From NCBI GenBank assembly GCA_001603005.1, contig LVAJ01000026.1:21047-85046 (forward strand): a stretch of DNA of 64,000 nt, given 5' to 3'. Source of the DNA: Clostridiales bacterium Firm_04 (lineage in GTDB: Bacteria > Bacillota > Clostridia > Oscillospirales > Ruminococcaceae). Made by a program: the position numbers and the translations under genes. The notes under the pieces are model-generated. The model had not been told where the DNA came from and searched no databases. It saw only the letters and a list, made by a program, of their open reading frames with translations. Each line of letters starts with the position of its first letter. Position 1 is the stretch's first letter. Shown here piece by piece: positions 15,959 through 23,672 of this stretch.

Positions 15959-17941
15959 ATGGCGAATAAACAGCAGGAATACGGCAACGAGAGCATTACG
16001 ATGCTCAAAGGCCCTGACAAGGTCCGGAAGCGTCCGGCGGTCATCTTCGGCTCGGACGGTCCCGACGGCTGTGCACACTCGGTCTTCGAGGTCATCACAA
16101 ACTCGATCGACGAAGCGCGCGCCGGATTCGGCTCCAAGATCATCATTACGCGCTTTCTGGATCAGTCCATTGAGGTCGAGGACTTCGGACGCGGCTGCCC
16201 TGTGGACTGGAATCCCGCCGAAAAGCGCTTCAACTGGGAGCTGGTCTACTGCGAGCTCTACGCCGGCGGCAAGTACGATTCCAATGCCGACACCTATGCC
16301 TACTCCCTCGGTCTGAACGGTCTCGGTCTCTGCGCGACGCAGTTTGCCGCATCGTATATGGACGTCACCGTTATCCGCGACGGACAGCAGTATTCCCTGC
16401 ACTTTGAAAAGGGCGAGAACATCGGCGGACTCAAAAAGGAACCGGCTTCGCGGAAGCAGACCGGTACCAAAACACGCTGGAAGCCCGATCTCGAAGTCTT
16501 TACCGATATCGCAGTCTCCGATGAATGGTTCCGCGATGTGCTCAAACGGCAGGCGGTCGTCAATCCGAATCTCCTGTTCGTCTACCGCAATGAGGTCACG
16601 CCCGGCAAATTCGAGACCACTGAGTTCTGCTACGAAAACGGCATCACCGATTATGTCACCGAGATCATCGGCGAAAATTCCCTGACGCCCGTGCAGTTCT
16701 GGCAGGCTGACCGCAAGGGACGCGACCGCGCCGACCGCGATGAATACAAGGTCAAGCTGAACGTCGCGTTTGCATTCTCCAATCAGGTGCAGCGCCTCGA
16801 ATACTATCATAATTCCAGCTGGCTCGAACACGGCGGTTCGCCGCACGATGCCGTCAAGCGCGCGTTCACCACGCAGATCGACCTGTTCCTCAAAAACAAC
16901 AACCGCTATCAGAAGAACGAGAGCAAGATCTCGTTTGACGATATTCAGGACTGCCTCGTGCTGGTCTCCTCGTCGTTCTCGACCGTCGCTTCCTATGAGA
17001 ACCAGACCAAAAAGGCGATCACGAACCGCTTCATCTATGAGGCGATGACCGAATTTCTCAAGCATCAGCTTGAGGTCTATTTCACGGAAAATCCGGACGA
17101 TGCCGCAAGGATCGCGGAGCAGGTGCTCGTCAACAAGCGCAGCCGCGAGAATGCCGAGCGCACCCGTCTGAACCTGAAAAAGAAGCTCTCCGGCAACCTC
17201 GATCTTTCCAACATGGTGCCGAAATTCGTGGACTGCCGCTCCAAGGATACCGCAAGACGCGAGCTCTATATCGTGGAGGGCGATTCCGCTCTCGGTTCCG
17301 TCAAAATGGCGCGCGATGCGGAATTTCAGGCGGTCATTCCGGTGCGCGGCAAGATCCTCAACTGCCTGAAAGCCGATTACACCCGCATCTTCAAATCGGA
17401 GATCATCACCGATCTGGTCAAGGTGCTCGGCTGCGGCGTCGAGGTCACATCCAAGGCGAACAAGGAGCTTGCGACCTTCAATATCGACAATCTCCGCTGG
17501 AACAAAATCGTCATCTGTACGGATGCCGATGAGGACGGCTTCCACATCCGCACGCTGATCCTGACCATGATCTACCGCCTTGCACCGACACTGATCCGCG
17601 AGGGTTATGTCTATATCGCGGAGTCTCCCCTGTTCGAGATCACCACAAAGGAGCGCACCTATTTTGCCTATGACGAAAAGGAGCGCGTCAAGATCCTTTC
17701 GATGATCGAGGGACAGAAATTCACGCTGCAGCGCTCGAAAGGTCTCGGTGAGAACGAAGCGGAAATGATGGCGCTGACCACCATGAACCCCGAAACCCGC
17801 CGCATCATCCGCATTACGCCGGAAGATGCAGAGGCGACCTTCACGATGTTTGATATGCTGCTCGGAGACAATCTCGCTGCCCGCAAGGACTATATTGCGG
17901 AAAACGGCGGCGATTATCTCGATCTCGCAGATATTTCGTAA
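15959..17941 (+). CDS. parE: Type IIA DNA topoisomerase subunit B (ParE/GyrB-like)
   Basis: The 660-residue protein starts at MANKQQEYG, with AGAAAGGA eight bases upstream. It has a GHKL ATPase domain (FEVITNSIDEA with the Mg-binding Asn, DFGRGCPVDW, GLNGLGLCATQF, TGTKTRWKPD), a transducer, and a Toprim domain (YIVEGDSALGS and TDADEDGFHIRTL). It provides the ATP-driven half of a strand-passing topoisomerase. Several normally fixed motifs are altered: EGDSAGG reads EGDSALG and GLHGVG reads GLNGLG. It is therefore a divergent copy, probably the second enzyme beside a normal gyrase elsewhere. Whether it acts as topoisomerase IV or a gyrase cannot be told here. Confidence 0.8.
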   Translation: MANKQQEYGNESITMLKGPDKVRKRPAVIFGSDGPDGCAHSVFEVITNSIDEARAGFGSKIIITRFLDQSIEVEDFGRGCPVDWNPAEKRFNWELVYCELYAGGKYDSNADTYAYSLGLNGLGLCATQFAASYMDVTVIRDGQQYSLHFEKGENIGGLKKEPASRKQTGTKTRWKPDLEVFTDIAVSDEWFRDVLKRQAVVNPNLLFVYRNEVTPGKFETTEFCYENGITDYVTEIIGENSLTPVQFWQADRKGRDRADRDEYKVKLNVAFAFSNQVQRLEYYHNSSWLEHGGSPHDAVKRAFTTQIDLFLKNNNRYQKNESKISFDDIQDCLVLVSSSFSTVASYENQTKKAITNRFIYEAMTEFLKHQLEVYFTENPDDAARIAEQVLVNKRSRENAERTRLNLKKKLSGNLDLSNMVPKFVDCRSKDTARRELYIVEGDSALGSVKMARDAEFQAVIPVRGKILNCLKADYTRIFKSEIITDLVKVLGCGVEVTSKANKELATFNIDNLRWNKIVICTDADEDGFHIRTLILTMIYRLAPTLIREGYVYIAESPLFEITTKERTYFAYDEKERVKILSMIEGQKFTLQRSKGLGENEAEMMALTTMNPETRRIIRITPEDAEATFTMFDMLLGDNLAARKDYIAENGGDYLDLADIS

Positions 17942-17966
17942 TCTTCATACAGGAGCAACCCGAAAC

Positions 17967-18389
17967 ATGAGTATGCTGACCATGAAATTCAACGCAGACG
18001 AGATGATGAACGTGCTGGAAGGACAGCTGATGTTTCCGGATGAGACCGTGACAGCCGGCGTGTACTGCACGTTTCAGGATACGGGATTTTTCGCATCCTC
18101 GCGGCATGTCGTCACGGGCTATACCGGACTGACCAGCCGCGGACGGCTCATCGGTCTGCGCTGCGGCATGATCCGGAGCGAACCGTTCTCCGTGGATCTG
18201 AACTACCTCACGAAGCTGAAGCTCCGCAAAACGCTGTTCGGCATGCGTTCGGTCTATCTGGAATATTTTGCAGAGCGCCGGATCCGCCTGAAATTTACGG
18301 TCAGCCCGCGGATCCTCGGCAGCAAATTCCCCGATCAGTACGCCAATACGGAGATCATCATGCAGCAGCTTTCCGCGTATCAGCGCTGA
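17967..18389 (+). CDS. Unknown protein between the topoisomerase genes
   Basis: The 140-residue protein is soluble and without recognisable motifs. Its strand-rich centre (GVYCTFQDTGFFASSRHVVT, then GRLIGLRCGMI) could be a small beta-sandwich or PH-like fold. The ATG at 17967 has AGGAG about 11 bases upstream. It lies 25 bases after subunit B and 36 before subunit A, so it is in the same operon. An insertion of a third gene between the two topoisomerase genes suggests a linked function, which I cannot name. Confidence 0.6.
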   Translation: MSMLTMKFNADEMMNVLEGQLMFPDETVTAGVYCTFQDTGFFASSRHVVTGYTGLTSRGRLIGLRCGMIRSEPFSVDLNYLTKLKLRKTLFGMRSVYLEYFAERRIRLKFTVSPRILGSKFPDQYANTEIIMQQLSAYQR

Positions 18390-18425
18390 TGCCGCAAAGC
18401 TGCGAAAGAAAGGAACGATACCCCA

Positions 18426-20663
18426 ATGGCTCGAAAGAAACGAGAGGCAGCGCCCAGACAGGCGAACCCCTCTAACGCATATATCGAAGGTGCAGGACTG
18501 ATGGTCGAGGAGCGCATTACCGAAGCGCTCCGCAAGAACTTCATGCCCTACGCAATGAGCGCGATCGTATCCCGTGCCCTGCCGGAGATCGACGGCTTCA
18601 AGCCCTCGCACCGCAAGCTGCTCTATACGATGTATAAAATGGGACTGCTCTCCGGCGCGCGCACCAAGTCGGCAAACGTCGTCGGTCAGACGATGCGCCT
18701 GAACCCGCACGGCGATGCCGCGATCTATGAAACAATGGTGCGTCTGGCGCGCGGAAACGAGTCCCTGCTGCACCCCTATGTAGACAGCAAGGGCAACTTC
18801 GGCAAGGTCTATTCGCGCGATATGGCATATGCCGCACCGCGTTACACCGAGGTCAGACTGGAACCGATCGCGAACGAGCTCTTTGCCGACATCGACAAGG
18901 AGACCGTCGATTTCGTCCCGAACTACGACAATACCATGCAGGAGCCGACGCTTTTCCCTGCGACCTTCCCCTCTGTGCTGGTCAATGCGAATGTCGGCAT
19001 TGCGGTTTCCATGGCGAGCAATGTCTGCCCGTTCAATCTGGCAGAGGTCTGCGAAACGACCGTCGCGCTCATCAAGGATCCCGCGCATGACCTGCTCACC
19101 ACGCTGAAAGGTCCGGACTTCCCGACCGGCGCATTCATGCTCTATGACGAGGAAGAAATGCGCCGCATCTACGACACCGGCAGAGGCAGCATCAGGCTGC
19201 GCTCCAAGTGGAATTACGACAAATCCGCAAACTGCATCGAGGTCACGCAGATCCCCTATTCCACGACCGTCGAGGCGATCATGGAAAAGATCGTCGAGCT
19301 GGTCAAGCAGAAGAAGATCTCCGAAATCTCCTATCTGCGCGATGAAACCGACATCAACGGTCTGAAGCTGACCATTGACCTCAAGCGCGGCACCGATCCG
19401 GATAAGCTCATGCAGAAGCTCTACCGCATGACGCCGCTGCAGGATACCGTGTCCTGCAACTTCAACATTCTGATCGCCGGCATGCCGAAGGTCATGGGCG
19501 TGCGCGAGATCCTCGAAGAATGGATCGCGTTCCGCACCGAATGCATCCGCCGCAGAGTCTATTTCGATCTGCACAAGAAGATGGACAAACTCCACCTGCT
19601 CGAAGGTCTGGAAAAGATCCTGCTCGATATCGACAAGGCGATCAAAATTGTCCGCGAGACAGAGGAAGAATCCGAGGTCGTCTCGAACCTCATGATCGGC
19701 TTCGGCATCGACAATATTCAGGCGGAATATGTCGCGGAAATCAAGCTGCGCCACCTCAACCGCGAATATATCCTCAACCGCACCAAGGAGATCGAACAGC
19801 TGCGGAAAGATATCGCGGAAATGGAAGACATCCTCAAGGACGTCAAAAAGATCCGCAAAATCATGGTCGAGGAGCTGAAAAAGGTCGCGCAGAAATACGG
19901 TCAGCCGCGCAGGACGCTGTTCTATGACCTGACCGATGAGCCGGAAGCCGTCACCGAGGACGATACGCCGGATTACCCTGTGCATCTGTTCCTCTCGGCA
20001 GAGGGCTACTTCAAAAAGATCACGCCGCAGAGCCTGCGCATGAGCAGCGACCAGAAGCTCAAAGAGGGCGACGTCATGATGCAGCAGAAAAATGCGTCCA
20101 ACCGCACGGAGCTGCTGTTCTTCACGGATCAGGCGCAGGTCTACAAAACGCGCGCCGCTGCCTTTGACGATACCAAGGCAAGCGTGCTCGGCGACTATGT
20201 GCCGGTCAAGCTCGGATTCGATGAGGGCGAGCGCGTCAAATATATGATCGCCACGGACGATTACAGCGGATTTGTGCTGTTCTGCTACGAAAACGGCAAG
20301 ATCGCAAAGGTGCCGCTCAGTGCCTATGCGACCAAAACAAACCGCAAAAAGCTCGCAAATGCGTACTCCGCGAAGAATCCGCTCGTCGAGATCCTCTTTA
20401 TTCCGGAGGACTGCGATGTGCTGCTGCGCTCGACCAACAACCGCGCGATCGTCTTCCGGACAGAGATGCTGATGCCCAAGACCACCCGCGATTCGATCGG
20501 CGTGCAGGTCATGACGCTGAAGGCAAGGGGCGCAAAGCTCGATTCGGCTGCGCTGCTCTCCGCGGAACAGCTCGAAGCATTCAAAAAATATGTCGTCAAG
20601 AATATTCCGGCAGCGGGCGGCATGGCAAAGGACCTCGAAATTGCCGGACAGATGACGCTGTGA
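18426..20663 (+). CDS. parC: Type IIA DNA topoisomerase subunit A (ParC/GyrA-like)
   Basis: The 745-residue protein has the breakage-reunion domain (SRALPEIDGFKPSHRKLLY, then NPHGDAAIYETMVRLARG) with the catalytic tyrosine in AAPRYTEVRL. A long coiled-coil arm follows at about residues 400-480, and then a C-terminal pinwheel-like region with repeated strands (LFLSAEGYFKKITP, LLFFTDQAQVYKTRA, FVLFCYENGKIAKVP, LLRSTNNRAIVFRTE). I see no GyrA-box (QRRGGKG), so decatenase or ParC-type use is more likely than negative supercoiling. Its start follows GAAAGGA. Confidence 0.82.
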   Translation: MARKKREAAPRQANPSNAYIEGAGLMVEERITEALRKNFMPYAMSAIVSRALPEIDGFKPSHRKLLYTMYKMGLLSGARTKSANVVGQTMRLNPHGDAAIYETMVRLARGNESLLHPYVDSKGNFGKVYSRDMAYAAPRYTEVRLEPIANELFADIDKETVDFVPNYDNTMQEPTLFPATFPSVLVNANVGIAVSMASNVCPFNLAEVCETTVALIKDPAHDLLTTLKGPDFPTGAFMLYDEEEMRRIYDTGRGSIRLRSKWNYDKSANCIEVTQIPYSTTVEAIMEKIVELVKQKKISEISYLRDETDINGLKLTIDLKRGTDPDKLMQKLYRMTPLQDTVSCNFNILIAGMPKVMGVREILEEWIAFRTECIRRRVYFDLHKKMDKLHLLEGLEKILLDIDKAIKIVRETEEESEVVSNLMIGFGIDNIQAEYVAEIKLRHLNREYILNRTKEIEQLRKDIAEMEDILKDVKKIRKIMVEELKKVAQKYGQPRRTLFYDLTDEPEAVTEDDTPDYPVHLFLSAEGYFKKITPQSLRMSSDQKLKEGDVMMQQKNASNRTELLFFTDQAQVYKTRAAAFDDTKASVLGDYVPVKLGFDEGERVKYMIATDDYSGFVLFCYENGKIAKVPLSAYATKTNRKKLANAYSAKNPLVEILFIPEDCDVLLRSTNNRAIVFRTEMLMPKTTRDSIGVQVMTLKARGAKLDSAALLSAEQLEAFKKYVVKNIPAAGGMAKDLEIAGQMTL

Positions 20664-20701
20664 TACGGTAAAAAGTATGCAGCATCCGGAAAGGATAACG
20701 T

Positions 20702-21172
20702 ATGATTCGCAGAGCGGAAATGCGGGATATCCCCGCACTGATGAAGCTGCTGGTACAGGTGGATCTGGTGCATCACAACGGCAGACCGGATCTGTTCAAG
20801 GGACCGGCAACCAAATATTCCGAGACAGAGCTTGCGGACATCATCCGGAACGACAGAACCCCCGTCTTTGTGCTGACAGACGATGCCGATGAACAGGTGC
20901 TCGGTCATGCATTCTGCATGGAGCAGCAGCACACAAATGACCGCGTCCTGACCGATATCAAAACGCTGTATATCGACGATATCTGTGTCGATGAGGCGGC
21001 GCGGCGGCAGCATGTCGGCAGAAGGCTCTACGATGCCGTGCTTGCATATGCAAAGGAGATCGGCTGCTACAATGTCACGCTGAACGTCTGGGCATGCAAT
21101 CCCGATGCGCAGGCGTTCTACGAAAGCTGCGGCATGAAGCCGCAGAAAACCGGTATGGAAACCATTTTGTGA
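20702..21172 (+). CDS. GNAT family N-acetyltransferase
   Basis: The 156-residue protein shows the GNAT order: an N-terminal MIRRAEMRDIPALMKLLVQV, a central strand TLYIDDICVDEAARRQHVGR with the acetyl-CoA binding loop RRQHVGRRLYDAV, and a terminal NPDAQAFYESCGMKPQKTGM. The substrate is unknown. It is followed at short distance by a nitroreductase gene, and the three genes 20702-22081 are probably co-transcribed. Confidence 0.88.
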   Translation: MIRRAEMRDIPALMKLLVQVDLVHHNGRPDLFKGPATKYSETELADIIRNDRTPVFVLTDDADEQVLGHAFCMEQQHTNDRVLTDIKTLYIDDICVDEAARRQHVGRRLYDAVLAYAKEIGCYNVTLNVWACNPDAQAFYESCGMKPQKTGMETIL

Positions 21173-21185
21173 GGAGGTCAATGTC

Positions 21186-21716
21186 ATGAATGAGGTCATC
21201 AAAGCCATGATCGAACGGAGAAGCTGCCGCAAATACCGTGCGGAAGCCGTCCCGAAAATCCTGATCGAAGAAATTGCAGAAGCAGGACTTTACGCTGCTT
21301 CGGGCATGAACCGGCAGGCGGTCAAAATCGTCGCTGTTACGGACAAAGCGCTCCGCGACCGGCTCTCGGAAATGAACCGGCAGATCGGCGGCTGGGACGC
21401 GGGGTTCGATCCGTTCTACGGCGCGCCGGCGCTGCTGATCGTGCTTGCGGACAAGACCGTTCCGACCGCTGTTTATGACGGCAGCCTTGTCATGGGCAAC
21501 CTGATGCTCGCGGCGGATGTGCTCGGCGTCGGAAGCTGCTGGATCCACCGCGCAAAGGAAGAATTTGAAAGCGACGCCGGCAAGGAACTGCTCGCCGCGC
21601 TCGGCATCACGGGCGAATGGGAAGGCATCGGGCACTGCATTCTCGGCTATCCCGATGCGGACAAACCCGCGCCGCCTGCCCGCAATGAAGGCAGACTCAT
21701 CTGGGCGGAAGGCTGA
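21186..21716 (+). CDS. Nitroreductase family protein
   Basis: The 176-residue protein starts MNEVIKAMIERRSCRKY, the usual N-terminal FMN-binding motif R-R-S-x-R. Further family features are AASGMNRQAVKIVAV, GAPALLIVLADK and the C-terminal GHCILGYPDADKPAPPARN. Such proteins are homodimeric FMN-dependent oxidoreductases using NAD(P)H. The physiological substrate is unknown. GAGGTCA precedes the start. Confidence 0.92.
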   Translation: MNEVIKAMIERRSCRKYRAEAVPKILIEEIAEAGLYAASGMNRQAVKIVAVTDKALRDRLSEMNRQIGGWDAGFDPFYGAPALLIVLADKTVPTAVYDGSLVMGNLMLAADVLGVGSCWIHRAKEEFESDAGKELLAALGITGEWEGIGHCILGYPDADKPAPPARNEGRLIWAEG

Positions 21717-21727
21717 AAGGAGTCATC

Positions 21728-22081
21728 ATGGCACAGAACAGATATGTCGGTGAGAACGCCGACTGGACAAAGGCATTCGTTGCCGATCCGCATTTCTACA
21801 CAAAGCCCGACGGCACCCCGTTCGGCGTCCTCGCGATCAATGAGGGCATCGAAACGATCATGCCGAAGCTGCCGCATGAGCGCTACCGCGTAGACGGACG
21901 CAAGGTCGCGGAGTGGCGCATTCTGCTTTACAGCAGAACAAAGGGCGAGGTCATCGGCGATACCGATTTCTACGCCGCGATGCGCAGGCTGGTCATGGGC
22001 AATTACATCCTCGATGACAACGATGAAAATGTGCTGATCCAGCCGCTGACGCTCACCGAGCTCGACGCGCTGATGCGCTGA
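21728..22081 (+). CDS. Conserved-looking hypothetical protein
   Basis: The 117-residue soluble protein (MAQNRYVGENADWTKAFVAD...) has no motif I recognise. It starts 11 bases after the nitroreductase stop with AAAGGAG upstream and ends before a terminator, so it is the third cistron. Charged and aromatic residues are spread evenly, and there is no signal peptide or span. Confidence 0.7.
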   Translation: MAQNRYVGENADWTKAFVADPHFYTKPDGTPFGVLAINEGIETIMPKLPHERYRVDGRKVAEWRILLYSRTKGEVIGDTDFYAAMRRLVMGNYILDDNDENVLIQPLTLTELDALMR

Positions 22082-22101
22082 TCGCCGATCATGAAAAGAG
22101 T

Positions 22102-22136
22102 GAACCCGCACGCTTTTTGAGGCATGCGGGTTCTTT
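22102..22136 (+). terminator. Intrinsic terminator
   Basis: GAACCCGCA pairs with TGCGGGTTC and is followed by TTTGTTT. The minus-strand LRR gene converges on it. Confidence 0.85.
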
Positions 22137-22145
22137 GTTTCTGTG

Positions 22146-23402
22146 TTATTTTTTCTCTGCGGGGAACTCTGTGATGATGCGTGCGATCCGGTTCAGGATC
22201 AGGGACATGTCTGCCGAGGACACATTGCCGTCGCCGTCCACATCGGAATTGACCAGACCGGTATCGGAGAATTTTGCGTTGCGGTCCATGACCAGATACC
22301 GCGCGACAAGCACCGCATCGCTGACATCCACGCCGCCGCTGACATCGGCATCGCCGTACTTCGTCACCACGGCTGGCTTTTTGGCAGTCGTGGTGGTCGT
22401 TGTCTGCGCGCTCGTTGTGGTTTTCGCGGTTGTGGTGGTATTCTTTGTCGTGGTGGTATTCTTTGTTGTGGTGGTCGTCTGTGCGGTCGTCGTCGTGGTG
22501 ACAGCCGGTGTCGTATCCGGTGTTTCGCCGCCGATCGCCGTGAACGGGATCTCATGCTCTGCCGCATAGGACGCCGCATAAGAATCGGCATAGCCCTTGA
22601 CCGTCAGCTTTTTGCAGTTGTTGAACGCGGTCTCGTCGATCGCGGAGATGCTCTGCGGGAGCGTGAGGGTTTTCAGCGCTCTGCAATTGCTGAACGTGCG
22701 CTTGCCGATTTCGGTCACGCCGTCCGGAATTTCCAGTGTTTTCAGGGATTTGCACTGTTCAAATGCGCTTTCGCCGATCTCCGTGACCGACGAAGGAATC
22801 GTGATATCGGTCAGGCTGATGCAGCCGGAAAACAGACTGCTGCTGATACTTGCGAGATCCTTCGGGAGTTTTGCGGATCTGACCTGCTCGCAGACTGCAA
22901 ATGCGGATTTTCCGATGTTCGCGGCGCTGTCCGGCAGCGAGATCTCCGTGAATGCGCCGCATGCATAGAACGCGAAATCGCCGATTTCCGTGACGCTCTC
23001 CGGAATCGCAACATTCTCCAGCGCGTAGCAGGCAATGAAGGAATGCGCGCTGATTGCCGTCACGGTGTCCGGAATCGTGATTTGCGCAAGGCTTTCGCAG
23101 TTGCCGAATGCGTACTCGCCAACGGTCGTGACGCCGGATTCCAGCACAGCCTTTTTCAGCACGGCGCGGCTCGCATACCACGGCGTTTCACTCGCAGTTT
23201 TGTAGTCCGTCATGCTGCCCGTTCCGGAAACGGTCAGGGTTCCGTCCGCATCAAGCGCCCATGTCAGGTGCTCACCGCAGGTTCCGCTGGTGGGTGCATC
23301 CTCCGCTGCACAGATCGCAAGATCCGCCGGAAATGCCGCGGATAAACTGATCGCTGCAAGGCAGCCTGCGCTCAGCATTGCAATTTTTCTTAGTACGTTC
23401 AT
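22146..23402 (-). CDS. Secreted BspA-type leucine-rich-repeat protein with dockerin
   Basis: The 418-residue protein has a signal peptide (about residues 1-33, ending near ICAAEDA), then about eight BspA/TpLRR repeats of about 23 residues of the type LTDITIPSSVTEIGESAFEQ. A linker of threonine runs separated by Lys/Asn/Ala follows at about 285-345, and the protein ends in a type I dockerin of about 65 residues with two EF-hand-like loops (GDADVSGGVDVSDAV and SDVDGDGNVSSADMSLIL). Dockerins bind cohesins of a scaffoldin, so the protein is likely carried on a cellulosome-like surface complex. The LRR ligand is unknown. It is a paralogue of the next minus-strand gene. Confidence 0.9.
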   Translation of the reverse strand: MNVLRKIAMLSAGCLAAISLSAAFPADLAICAAEDAPTSGTCGEHLTWALDADGTLTVSGTGSMTDYKTASETPWYASRAVLKKAVLESGVTTVGEYAFGNCESLAQITIPDTVTAISAHSFIACYALENVAIPESVTEIGDFAFYACGAFTEISLPDSAANIGKSAFAVCEQVRSAKLPKDLASISSSLFSGCISLTDITIPSSVTEIGESAFEQCKSLKTLEIPDGVTEIGKRTFSNCRALKTLTLPQSISAIDETAFNNCKKLTVKGYADSYAASYAAEHEIPFTAIGGETPDTTPAVTTTTTAQTTTTTKNTTTTKNTTTTAKTTTSAQTTTTTTAKKPAVVTKYGDADVSGGVDVSDAVLVARYLVMDRNAKFSDTGLVNSDVDGDGNVSSADMSLILNRIARIITEFPAEKK

Positions 23403-23451
23403 TAGAATCTTCCTTTCTGAGATGAGTTTGGCATCGTTGCTGCCGACCTAT

Positions 23452-23480
23452 ATTATACCGCATGATAGTACAAAAAACAA
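23452..23480 (-). promoter_or_regulatory. Promoter of the shorter LRR/dockerin gene
   Basis: On the minus strand TTGTTT (23480-23475), a 17-base spacer and TATAAT (23457-23452) lie about 50 bases before the start. Confidence 0.65.
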
Positions 23481-23569
23481 GCTTTTCGTCCGAAAAATGA
23501 ACATCTGCACAATATTCGTAAAAATGTTTTGTAAATCAGAACGATTCTCACAAAATATTTTTATTCCGC

Positions 23570-23612
23570 AAAAAAGACGATCCGCGGCGCAAATTGCGCA
23601 GCAGAATCGTCT
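23570..23612 (-). terminator. Second intrinsic terminator after the long LRR gene
   Basis: On the minus strand AGACGAT and ATCGTCT enclose an inner GCGCAA/TTGCGC stem and are followed by a T run. It lies just downstream of the first terminator. Confidence 0.75.
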
Positions 23613-23620
23613 GACGGATG

Positions 23621-23655
23621 CAAAAAAGAACCCGCACACCGAAGCATGCGGGTTC
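23621..23655 (-). terminator. First intrinsic terminator after the long LRR gene
   Basis: GAACCCGCA pairs with TGCGGGTTC; on the minus strand it is followed by six T. The stem sequence is the same as in the terminator at 22102-22136. Confidence 0.88.
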
Positions 23656-23672
23656 GCCGGAGTTACAAATGA

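Noticed and set aside
15905..17545. Long minus-strand open frame (546 codons) opposite the topoisomerase B gene
   Set aside because: It is antisense to a gene with clear ATPase and Toprim motifs; its product is a low-complexity Asp/Leu/Arg-rich translation with no motifs.
17841..20738. Minus-strand open frame of 965 codons opposite the topoisomerase A gene
   Set aside because: It spans the end of one gene and all of the next in antisense; GC-rich codon use leaves the opposite frame open.
22143..23345. Plus-strand frame of 400 codons opposite the shorter LRR/dockerin gene
   Set aside because: Antisense of the LRR repeats; the minus-strand product has a signal peptide, repeats and a dockerin.
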